Origin: Deltaproteobacteria bacterium
Lineage (GTDB): Bacteria > Desulfobacterota > SM23-61
Direction: 5' to 3'
Assembly (NCBI GenBank): GCA_016234425.1
Contig: JACRCA010000116.1
Location: 1-14,186, forward strand
DNA: 14,186 nucleotides
Numbering within the stretch: position 1 is the stretch's first letter; each line of letters opens with the position of its first letter. The notes below the pieces were generated by a model. It saw nothing but the letters and a program-made list of their open reading frames with translations. It was not told the DNA's origin and did not search any database. This document shows positions 1-6,259 of this stretch, piece after piece. A program made the translations under genes and the position numbers.

Positions 1-780
1 GACCCCTTTGGACCGAAGGCCCCTGCCGCGTGGGCTGCAGTTCGGGACCCTCGGGGACTACAGAGACTAATCGAGACTGCCCGCCCGAAGCCACTTCCGC
101 CGGGCATAGACGTCGTCTATCGATTGGAGGATGATCCACATAGGCAGATCGTCATCCGAACTGGGGATATTCGCCACGTTACCAACATTGATGTTGTGGT
201 TATTTCTGAGAATACTGATATGCAACTCGCCCGCTATTACGATCCCTCGATATCAGGAACTCTTCGTTATCTCGATGCAGAGCGGGGAATGGATGGGTGG
301 GTCGTACGCGATGCGCTAGACGAGAGGCTAAAGATGTTGATCAAGCAAGATAAGATCAGGCTCCCTGTGATGCCTGGAACAGTCCTCGCTATGCCCACCA
401 CTAGACTTGCAGACCAAGGTATCAAATACGTGTTTCTGGCGGCGACAGTCCGTGGTGATGGTGTTGGTTCTGGGTACAGTGCATTGGCCCCAGGGGTGAT
501 TCAAAACTGCGTTCGTGAGTGCTTCCAGCGGTTCGATGAACTGGCACAGACTGACCGGCTGGAAAGTATCCTCTTCCCGGTTTTCGGCGCCGGGACTGCG
601 AAGCAGGATCCTGAACAGGCAGTTGACTGCTTGCTGCCGGTGATTGTCGAGTCGATGAGACGAACGCCATCATGCAGACAGACGTATGTCCTCGCTTGGG
701 TCGAGTCGCATCGAGCGGCGTTACGGACAGTGGCACTGCGACTGGGCCTAAAGAGGGACGGGGAGTCGGCGATATCATGA
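1..780 (+). CDS. Macro-domain protein, 5' end outside window
   Basis: The reading frame is open from base 1, so the gene probably starts upstream. A TTG at 124 is the first possible start seen but cuts into a continuous frame, and no good ribosome site precedes it. What is visible: GDI at 163-171, a VVVISENTDMQLAR stretch at about 190-231, PGTV at 373-384 and the FPVFGAGT loop at about 574-597. Together these follow the order of a macro domain: entry strand, catalytic/adenosine loop and the diphosphate-binding glycine loop. The SENT-M-AR variant replaces the usual N-A-A-N and, as I remember, is typical of macro domains in TIR-linked conflict systems. Macro domains bind or hydrolyse ADP-ribose derivatives. 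Its stop overlaps the start of the radical SAM gene by 4 bases (ATGA), and a TIR gene follows in the same operon, so it may sense or clear a TIR product. What the N-terminal part upstream encodes is unknown. Confidence 0.72.
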   Translation, partial: DPFGPKAPAAWAAVRDPRGLQRLIETARPKPLPPGIDVVYRLEDDPHRQIVIRTGDIRHVTNIDVVVISENTDMQLARYYDPSISGTLRYLDAERGMDGWVVRDALDERLKMLIKQDKIRLPVMPGTVLAMPTTRLADQGIKYVFLAATVRGDGVGSGYSALAPGVIQNCVRECFQRFDELAQTDRLESILFPVFGAGTAKQDPEQAVDCLLPVIVESMRRTPSCRQTYVLAWVESHRAALRTVALRLGLKRDGESAIS

Positions 781-1742
781 TCAGGATCCGACCTGAACGG
801 CTCAATTTGGCGATAGCGCGTCAATGCTTTGTGGCATGTAAAGGATGCTATCACTTCTTCGGTCAATCGGAGCCCGACCTCAAGGCTATTGAGGCATCAG
901 TGGCTCGGTTTGTGCGACTCGGAATCACATCCGTAACTCTTTCGGGCGGCGATCCGCTTACTCTCGGTAACCTATTTGAGTTCCTCAAGAGCCTCCGGTC
1001 GATCGGCGTAAATGATATCAAGCTCGACACTATGGGTACCAGTTTGCTCAAGCTGAGTCCGGCCTCCTCGACTCGGCAGATTCAGAATGAACGGCTGCGT
1101 AGCCTACTTGAGGGCATCAACTATCTCGGGTTGCCTTTGGATGGCGGATCTAATAACTCAGTGAGGCTTTTCCGTACCGGCCGACCGCAGATTTATGACG
1201 AAACGGTAGAGTTGTTGGACGCTATCGATCGCCACGCAGACCGACGCCTAATCGTCATCAATACCGTGGTGCACCGACTCAACTTGGGCGAGCTCCTCAA
1301 GATCCTTGAGGAGGTAAGTCGCCACTCAGCGATCACTCACTGGAATCTGTTTCAGTACACACCGACAGATCAGGTCGCCGAGCAAGTCAATCGGAAATTC
1401 GCCATCGATGAGAGAACATTTCTGCATACCTGTGCAGGCGTGCTAAGGGCAGCAGATAATCTGTCACAAGAGCGAAAGTGGTTTGGTATTGATGTGCAGA
1501 CCATTCGGTCTCGGCTGGGTCAGTACCTCTTGATCAACAGCGATGGCGAATCATGGCTACCAGACCAGCATGGCCATACCGTGGGTCTTGGACCGATCGC
1601 CGGGCACGAGGAAGCCGTGCTAACTGCGTGGGCTGATGCCGTGTTCCGTATACGCAGCACTGCGGGTTTGGAGGAATCGTCTCTCCGGCCAACAATAACT
1701 ATGTGGCTGCCGTGGGAGGGGGATTTCCCGGCAGTCGCATGA
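777..1742 (+). CDS. Radical SAM protein
   Basis: This 321-residue protein has the CX3CX2C cluster-binding motif at C17, C21 and C24, just after the first strand, and a GGDPL motif at residues 57-61, which matches the GGEP motif that binds the SAM amino group. The rest of the first 230 residues fits a partial radical SAM barrel; the C-terminal 90 residues are unassigned, with no obvious SPASM cysteine cluster. I chose ATG 777 because it forms an ATGA overlap with the macro gene and directly precedes the domain; an in-frame ATG at 672 would overlap the macro gene by over 100 bases. The ribosome site is weak, so translation is probably coupled. The substrate is unknown. It lies between macro and TIR-FGE genes, so it may modify a nucleotide, peptide or protein within a conflict system; that role is inference. 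Confidence 0.8.
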   Translation: MIRIRPERLNLAIARQCFVACKGCYHFFGQSEPDLKAIEASVARFVRLGITSVTLSGGDPLTLGNLFEFLKSLRSIGVNDIKLDTMGTSLLKLSPASSTRQIQNERLRSLLEGINYLGLPLDGGSNNSVRLFRTGRPQIYDETVELLDAIDRHADRRLIVINTVVHRLNLGELLKILEEVSRHSAITHWNLFQYTPTDQVAEQVNRKFAIDERTFLHTCAGVLRAADNLSQERKWFGIDVQTIRSRLGQYLLINSDGESWLPDQHGHTVGLGPIAGHEEAVLTAWADAVFRIRSTAGLEESSLRPTITMWLPWEGDFPAVA

Positions 1743-2920
1743 TATTCCTTAGCTATTCCCGAGAAGATAGACACTGGGCTACACGGGTTACTACGGACCT
1801 TCACACGCAGGGCCTTCGAGTAGCCCGTGATCCTATCCTTGTTCAGGGCGACCCCTTCTGGCGACGAAGGGTGCGGTGGACACTCGAGCATAGCCAACTT
1901 ATGGTTGTTCTCTGGTCCAGCCACGCTGTTCGGTCCCCATGGGTCGATCAGGAAATTCGCTATTTCAAGAGGAGAAAGCACTTCGTCCTCATCGATCAAA
2001 CCCCCATACCGCAAGGGGAGGAGGTAGAGAGCCGGTGTGATCAGCATTCAGGCGACCCAATGCCGATGTGGGCGAGTCATCACAGTGTAGGGAAAATGAC
2101 CGCTGATATTCATCGCCTTTGCGAACAGGAGAATCTACAGGAGCCTCGATTTTCTCAATTCGACGAGAATCAGGAATTTAGGCGGGGAGACTGCGAAAGC
2201 AATGTGGAGGATGTGAATCGGCACCGTCAAGACTATTTTGCCGCTGAAGAGGCTCGACTTGAGCGATTCTGCCGCGATCTTGGTGAGCGAGGTGTCAGGA
2301 TTGCGAGAATTGAGGACCGAGTTTTGTGGCTTGATGATGGCAGCCGGCTGATTCGACTCCCGGGGGAATTTGGTAGGGGCTGCGAGTCAACGATTGCGGT
2401 ATACCTCGCTGCAACACCTGTAACGAATGAGCAATACCGACGGTTTCTTATCTCCACAGGGTATCTCTCCCCGCCAACATGGCAGCATGTGGAGTTTCGG
2501 ACACCCGATGCCCCCGTGGTCGGAGTGACATGGTTTGAGGCAAAAGCCTATGCAGCCTGGGCCGGTGGAGACCTTCCCACATATCTAGAGTGGAAAACGG
2601 CCGCCACGGAGGGCGATCCAAAGGTCGAATACGCAACCTGGAACGGGCAACTCGAGGAAGGAACTGCCCACTTCGGGGTTCAGTTCGCCGAAGGGGCCCC
2701 CGTATCGAATCTGGCTTATCCCGCTAATCGACTCGGGTATTACGGCATGTGCGGCAACACTTGGGATTGGTGCTCCAACAGTGATGGACCTCACCGCATA
2801 ATTTGTGGGGGCGGCTACATGGATTCCTCCCGGTTTTGCCGGGTCAAAGCAGTATACCGCAATGCGCCGATAGACCGGGATTGCTCTGTAGGGTTTCGCA
2901 TCAAGATCCCCATCGGCTAA
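1739..2920 (+). CDS. TIR domain fused to FGE-sulfatase (C-type-lectin-like) domain
   Basis: This 393-residue protein starts at ATG 1739, which overlaps the radical SAM stop as ATGA and begins directly with the TIR strand IFLSYSRED. Residues 1-90 are a TIR domain; the SPWVDQEIRYF helix carries E72, the expected catalytic glutamate of NAD+-cleaving TIRs. Residues about 100-210 are a charged linker. Residues about 215-391 form an FGE-sulfatase/SUMF1 domain: PVTNEQYRRF at 228-237, VTWFEAKAYAAW at 263-274, LPTYLEWKTAA at 279-289, a GNTWDWC block at 339-345, and the terminal GFRI. In human FGE the paired active-site cysteines are C336 and C341. By my alignment the first is D362 here and the second is kept as C367, so ordinary formylglycine formation is unlikely and a ligand-binding or recognition role is more plausible. 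TIR would be the effector or signal-making part. An in-frame ATG at 1703 was rejected because it lies inside the radical SAM gene. Confidence 0.85.
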   Translation: MIFLSYSREDRHWATRVTTDLHTQGLRVARDPILVQGDPFWRRRVRWTLEHSQLMVVLWSSHAVRSPWVDQEIRYFKRRKHFVLIDQTPIPQGEEVESRCDQHSGDPMPMWASHHSVGKMTADIHRLCEQENLQEPRFSQFDENQEFRRGDCESNVEDVNRHRQDYFAAEEARLERFCRDLGERGVRIARIEDRVLWLDDGSRLIRLPGEFGRGCESTIAVYLAATPVTNEQYRRFLISTGYLSPPTWQHVEFRTPDAPVVGVTWFEAKAYAAWAGGDLPTYLEWKTAATEGDPKVEYATWNGQLEEGTAHFGVQFAEGAPVSNLAYPANRLGYYGMCGNTWDWCSNSDGPHRIICGGGYMDSSRFCRVKAVYRNAPIDRDCSVGFRIKIPIG

Positions 2921-2926
2921 TCTCTG

Positions 2927-2932
2927 AAGGAG
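2927..2932 (+). promoter_or_regulatory. Ribosome binding site of the 84-residue protein
   Basis: AAGGAG lies 7 bases before the ATG at 2940. It is the only strong ribosome site seen in the left operon, where the other visible junctions are ATGA overlaps, and it supports the small downstream gene as real. Confidence 0.7.
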
Positions 2933-2939
2933 TAATTCG

Positions 2940-3194
2940 ATGAAGACGACCCAAGAGATCTTGCGAGAAGTCAATCAGCTTTCCGCCCGTGAACGTGCTG
3001 CTGCGATTGCACATTATGTCTACATGAAGACCGCAGAGCGTGTTGGGTGGGGAAAGCGCGTCCCGACAGAATGGGGCCAGTTACAGCCAGATGCTCGGGA
3101 CTTCAACATTGCCAGCATTGACACCTGGACTCTCGAACCCGAATTGTACGAAGCCTGGCACGATGCACTTAAGCAACTCCGCAAGGGAGCCTAA
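2940..3194 (+). CDS. Small protein of unknown function, last gene of the TIR operon
   Basis: This 84-residue protein starts 19 bases after the TIR-FGE stop, has a good AAGGAG site and ends at TAA 3192-3194. I do not recognise the family with confidence. It has an amphipathic N-terminal helix (residues 1-30), then GWGKRVPTEWGQLQPDARDFN, and ends in a basic helix. The order helix, Gly-Trp, Pro, hydrophobic, acidic-aromatic-Asn loosely recalls RyR domains, small folds predicted to bind nucleotides in conflict systems. This is a weak resemblance only. It has no signal peptide or membrane segment. It could be a sensor, an accessory or an immunity protein of the TIR system; that is inference. No terminator is seen directly after it; kinase remnant sequence follows at once. 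Confidence 0.6.
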   Translation: MKTTQEILREVNQLSARERAAAIAHYVYMKTAERVGWGKRVPTEWGQLQPDARDFNIASIDTWTLEPELYEAWHDALKQLRKGA

Positions 3195-3195
3195 C

Positions 3196-3392
3196 CCAGC
3201 GCTGCACACCGACGCAGGCGCCTCGCGGCTCACCATTGCCATACAGCCAGGGATGGCCAGATTTTATTTTTGGTGGCGGATAACGGCCGCGGCTTCAACC
3301 TGAAAGAAGTTTATGGCCGCGATCCGGCCAGCAGCGGCCTCGATTTGAGGGCCATGGAGGAACGGGCTCGTATGCTGAGACGCACCCTGTAA
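3196..3392 (+). pseudogene. Frameshifted C-terminal fragment of a NarL-type sensor histidine kinase
   Basis: In one frame, bases 3196-3261 read ALHTDAGASRLTIAI, matching the N-box region (NALKHAGAS-R-TI) of HPK7 histidine kinases. In the next frame, bases 3264-3392 read LFLVADNGRGF (the G1 box) and then SGLDLRAMEERARML, the usual C-terminal block, ending in TAA. The frame changes within the T-rich run 3261-3272. Only about 65 of several hundred kinase residues remain and there is no start, so this is a remnant. Being adjacent to the operon end, it marks an old recombination or deletion junction. A sequencing error could explain the frameshift but not the missing N-terminal region. Confidence 0.75.
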
Positions 3393-3552
3393 ATCCAAAG
3401 CCAGGAAGAGGTTGTCACCGGGATATTTTTCAAGATCCCGGTCCTTAATTTAGGCCATCCTAAGATTGCAACTACAAGATAACTGTGTCAAGCCTTTTTC
3501 CTTCTGGTCGTTAAAGCTCCTTCTCCCCCTCTTAGTTTTTTGCTAAACTGTT

Positions 3553-3664
3553 TATTGCCTGGGCGGAGGATAAGGCTCTGCTGGAGAGCAACCTGAGCGC
3601 CGCCACAGGTGGCCATACGGAGAGGCAGGGCTCTTACCCTGCCTTTTCATTTCCTGCCTCTCCG
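3553..3664 (+). ncRNA. Candidate structured RNA or riboswitch-like leader without a downstream gene
   Basis: Several nested pairings can be drawn. CCTGGGCGG (about 3558-3566) pairs with CCGCCACAGG. Inside it AGG pairs with CCT, and a GCTCT-gctgg-AGAGC hairpin is at the tip, with unpaired ATAAG and GAGCG strands forming an internal loop. Downstream, GGCAGGG/CCCTGCC makes a terminator, while a competing arm pairs about 3611-3629 (GGCCATACGGAGAGGCAGG) with 3653-3670 (CCTGCCTCTCCGGTGGCC). Mutually exclusive stems next to a terminator are typical of riboswitches and attenuators. I cannot name the family; cation-sensing motifs such as nhaA-I or DUF1646 are candidates worth testing. The gene it once controlled is absent, since the IS110 element lies downstream. 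Confidence 0.4.
3624..3647 (+). terminator. Intrinsic terminator of the structured RNA
   Basis: GGCAGGG (3624-3630), a 6-base loop, CCCTGCC (3637-3643) and TTTT (3644-3647) form a 7-bp GC-rich stem with a T-run. The T-run exists only on the plus strand, which fixes the direction of the structured RNA. Part of the stem can instead pair with 3653-3664. Confidence 0.65.
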
Positions 3665-3849
3665 GTGGCCTCCAAAGCGCTAAACTCCGGGGGGGCGGGG
3701 GCAGAGCCCCCGCAATTTGCCCATTGTTCTGCCTTGCAAACTTTCTTTGAGCCGGTAACTCTCCCAGGCAGTATTTATTATTTTGTGAACGGCATTTGGT
3801 TGGTTGGTTCCGATAATCCGATGGCCTGCAAAGACCCTTCAAGCTTCTA

Positions 3850-4016
3850 TCCGTGCTGACTCTGAGTCAGACACCGCATGCTGCATGCGCTGGGTAGCGC
3901 TTAGGGGAACCGATTACTGAAGTTGCCCACTCTATGAAAACGGTGACTCAGGATCACCCAGCAGTTAGTCGGGCAACTTCACCAACCAAGAATTCACCAT
4001 CACTCTGCATTCTGGG
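3850..4016 (-). ncRNA. Candidate bridge/seek RNA region of the IS110 element
   Basis: This non-coding end lies downstream of the transposase stop, where IS1111-group elements are known to encode their guide RNA. It contains a 10-base inverted repeat, GAAGTTGCCC (3919-3928) with GGGCAACTTC (3971-3980), enclosing GGTGA/TCACC (3942-3946, 3954-3958). It also holds GCGCT-gggt-AGCGC (3887-3900) and a near-perfect palindrome CTGACTCTGAGTCAG (3856-3870). Large internal loops closed by long stems are the layout expected for donor- and target-binding loops. Assignment of the loops needs the true element ends. Confidence 0.45.
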
Positions 4017-5168
4017 TTAAACTGCCAGTGGCCTTATCTGGGCTCCTTCCGGGACCACCCCGTATTCCAGGAAACGCCAGAGATCGATGAGCAGCCGTCG
4101 AGCCAGGGCCACGATGCCGATACGACGCATGCGGCTCCCACCATCAGCAAACCGTTTCAGGAACCATCGACTCAACTTGCTTCGGGGTTGAAATCGCAGC
4201 CAAGCCCAGGCGATCTCGATGGACAGCGTACGCACCCGCCGGTTGCCGGCTTTGCTGATCCCTTGTTCTCGCAGCCTTCTGCCGCTGTCGTAAGGAGTGG
4301 GTGTCAGGCCCGCCAGGCCGGCCACTTCCCGCCGGTTCCGAAACCGGCGCCAGCCGAAAAACTCCATGACGAAAGTCCTGGAACTTACCGGGCCGATCCC
4401 GGGCAGCCTCAGAAGCTGGGCCACTTGCGCCATCCTGGCGTTCTCCTCCTTAAGACGTTGCGTTTTCTCTTTTACCAGGCTGCTGATCTGTTCCTCCACC
4501 ATGCGTAACCGCTCATGCACTCTTACCAGCCTCACCTTCATTTCGGACGGCAGCTCTTGGCCGTCCCAGGTACGCAGAAGCTCCAGTTCTTTGACAAACT
4601 TTTTCTTGCTCGGGTTGTTGATGCGCAGCCCTTGCTGGATCAAAATCCCATGGATCCGGTTGCGGTACCTGGTTCGCTCCCTCTTCAAAGCCTCTAATTC
4701 CCGGTGTAAATGCCTGGCGTTCTCATCCTCCCGGCTCGGCACCCGCACCACCCGCCACAGGTGCTTCTCTCCGCCATGATAGCGGACCAGCATGCTCATC
4801 AGTTTCCCCGCATCGATCCGATCGGTTTTCGCCCTCCGCAACCGCCGGTTAACTTCTAGGCTGGCAGAGTCCACCACCACATTGTCTATCCCGCAGCTCT
4901 GCAAATACCGATGCAGCCAAAAGCCATCACGTCCCGCCTCATAACAACTCACTGTCTGAACTTCGTTGCCCATGACAAAATGCCGTTTGGCTCCGATAAT
5001 CGCCCTTTGGACTTGGGCCAGATCCCCAGCAGTCACTGTGACAAGTCGTAACTTGCTGCCATCGCTGCACGCCATCTTCCAGTTGCTGTTAGCCAGTTCG
5101 AAGGCGATGTACAAAACTGACACCGGTGTGCTCTTTTCTAGGTCTAAGGTTCTCTGCTTATGGTCCAT
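4017..5168 (-). CDS. IS110-family transposase (DEDD recombinase)
   Basis: This 383-residue protein starts at ATG 5168, preceded by GAGGAGG 6 bases upstream; the frame is open to 5243 but the added 25 residues have no ribosome site. The N-terminal RuvC-like DEDD domain shows YIAFELANSNW with E24 in place of the first Asp, YEAGRDG with E77, and KTDRIDAGKL with D116 and D119. A coiled-coil-like region runs from about 155 to 245. LPGIGPVSSRTF at 255-266 is the helix-hairpin-helix-like entry to the Tnp20 domain, and the SG of TPYDSGRRLR supplies the catalytic serine, S295. All expected catalytic positions are present, so it is probably active. This family is guided by an RNA encoded in the element's own end. 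Confidence 0.92.
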   Translation of the reverse strand: MDHKQRTLDLEKSTPVSVLYIAFELANSNWKMACSDGSKLRLVTVTAGDLAQVQRAIIGAKRHFVMGNEVQTVSCYEAGRDGFWLHRYLQSCGIDNVVVDSASLEVNRRLRRAKTDRIDAGKLMSMLVRYHGGEKHLWRVVRVPSREDENARHLHRELEALKRERTRYRNRIHGILIQQGLRINNPSKKKFVKELELLRTWDGQELPSEMKVRLVRVHERLRMVEEQISSLVKEKTQRLKEENARMAQVAQLLRLPGIGPVSSRTFVMEFFGWRRFRNRREVAGLAGLTPTPYDSGRRLREQGISKAGNRRVRTLSIEIAWAWLRFQPRSKLSRWFLKRFADGGSRMRRIGIVALARRLLIDLWRFLEYGVVPEGAQIRPLAV

Positions 5169-5722
5169 GGTCAGCCTCCTCTTTGTCTTTTCTAACGGAA
5201 CTTCACCTTTTATATCAGGAGGCCTGCCAAAGGAACCTTTCATAGCATCTATTTATCGTTTAGGCCATATCGCATCAAATAAATTTTGATGTATGTTCAA
5301 TATGCTGCATTCTTTTTCGGAGCAGAAAAAGGAGCATGACCTCTGTCCGGGGATAACGACCGGCCCACGACGCCCCTCTGCAGATGCTCTTGAAGAGATG
5401 GCCATTCAGAGCACCCCCACCACCCAGGGCCAAAGCAATCTCTCAGAAAAACTATATCCCCCCATTAAGGACCCGGTAAGCTCTTCTGCGCAGGAACCCC
5501 ACCTCTCGGGTGATGGGACCCAGACTCATAATTTTAAAAGACAAAATCTGGCCGACGCCAGAGGTCCCCGATTTGCTCCAAAACCTTCCTATGGCGACCA
5601 TGAAATCGATCTGTTTGGAGAAACGAATCTCCCTGCAGGGTAACCTTGGGTTGCCGTCGTTTGCACCAAATTTCCAAAAACTTCCATCCCCAATTGGGGG
5701 GTTGGCGTTAGAATTGAATTTA

Positions 5723-5805
5723 GGTGGGAGGTTATGCCCCCTTCCCCCCCCTCTCAAACACCCCCTAAAAAGCGATAGACGCTCTTTGCGGCGCGTACGC
5801 GCTTC
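5723..5805 (+). repeat. Diverged repeat, copy A
   Basis: The copy contains GGTGGGAGGTTA (5723-5734) and then CTAAAAAGCG (5765) through TGCGGCGCGTACGCGCTTC (5787-5805). AAGCG near 5770 can pair with CGCTT at 5800-5804. It matches copy B over most positions of the last 40 bases. Confidence 0.5.
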
Positions 5806-5940
5806 CTCCTGGGTAAACCCCTCGGCATGGGGGCTATGCCTCCTTTGATCCCATGGCTTTTGGGGAAGGTATGGGTGTAAAAGTGCTGGGCGATACCCCC
5901 GGGATGGGACCCAGGCCGAATAAATTTAAACTGATTTTCG

Positions 5941-6055
5941 GCTGGGAGGTAAGTCGGAGAGGAAAGGCTCATGGCCAGCCCCGGGAGCACCCTAAGCCTT
6001 GCCCCTGCGATGACTCTAAAAAAGCGAAACGGTTTCTGCGGCGTTTACTCGCTTC
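5941..6055 (+). repeat. Diverged repeat, copy B
   Basis: The copy contains GCTGGGAGGTAA (5941-5952) and then CTAAAAAAGCG (6016) through TGCGGCGTTTACTCGCTTC (6037-6055). AAGCGA (6022-6027) pairs perfectly with TCGCTT (6049-6054). The pairing is kept in both copies although the bases differ. Confidence 0.5.
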
Positions 6056-6259
6056 GAGGTGAGGGTTAGTCAATGGTAGGGAGAGAACCTGGAGGGGTAT
6101 GAAACTCATGTAGAAGTTAGAATGAAAAATGCCTTTCAGGTTGAACGTGGGAAGCCTTTTCGGGAAGCCCATGACCCATAGGAAAGATAGGATTGAAGCA
6201 TCCCCCAGGGTGATGAAACCCAGGGTTAATGTTTCAAAATATTTTTTTATGCCTAAATG

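Larger units (their letters stand above)
3393..3820. other. Gene-free stretch between kinase remnant and IS110 element
   Basis: I see no credible protein gene in these bases. They hold an inverted repeat at 3419-3441 (CCGGGAT with ATCCCGG), a candidate structured RNA with an intrinsic terminator (listed separately), and a GC-rich hairpin at about 3695-3713 (GCGGGGG-CAGAG-CCCCCGC). A 64-codon open frame at 3665-3859 runs through that hairpin and into the IS element, and looks non-coding. Confidence 0.6.
3821..5268 (-). mobile_element. IS110-family element, IS1111-like
   Basis: The element contains one transposase gene on the minus strand. The limits given are candidate subterminal inverted repeats: ATGGCCTGCAAAGA at 3821-3834 and the reverse complement of ATGGCCTAAACGAT at 5255-5268 (ATGGCCT identical, then AA.GA). 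IS1111-group elements have such repeats a few bases inside the true ends, so the real borders may lie a few bases further out. No target duplication is expected in this family and none is seen. The end beyond the transposase stop (3835-4016) is rich in palindromes. Confidence 0.45.
5269..6259. other. About 1 kb without a convincing gene
   Basis: Open frames here (for example 5293-5643 and 5510-5848 on the plus strand, 5452-5757 on the minus) are low-complexity, rich in Pro/Gly/Leu from C- and G-runs, have no good ribosome sites and match no family I know. The stretch contains a diverged two-copy repeat (listed separately), a TGCATTCTTTTTCGGAGCAGAAAAAGGAGCA inverted region near 5303-5337, and the sequence following the metallopeptidase gene (6190-6259), where no clear terminator is seen. 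Confidence 0.55.

Noticed and set aside
672..776. Upstream start for the radical SAM gene
   Set aside because: It would overlap the macro gene by 109 bases; ATG 777 gives an ATGA junction directly before the domain.
1703..1738. Upstream start for the TIR-FGE gene
   Set aside because: The added residues lie inside the radical SAM gene and precede the first TIR strand; ATG 1739 gives an ATGA junction.
2600..2920. FGE-fold C terminus as the variable region of a diversity-generating retroelement
   Set aside because: C-type-lectin/FGE proteins, including TIR fusions, can be such targets, but I see no template repeat or reverse transcriptase in the window and the terminal block looks like ordinary FGE sequence.
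3189..3195. GCCTAAC resembling an integron attC end
   Set aside because: No matching GTTRRRY partner or folded-site layout follows within about 130 bases; kinase remnant coding explains the sequence.
3665..3859. 64-codon open frame on the plus strand
   Set aside because: It runs through a GC-rich hairpin and into the IS110 end, with no ribosome site or motif.
5293..5643. 116-codon open frame on the plus strand
   Set aside because: No ribosome site, no recognisable domain, unusual composition, and it competes with other equally poor frames.
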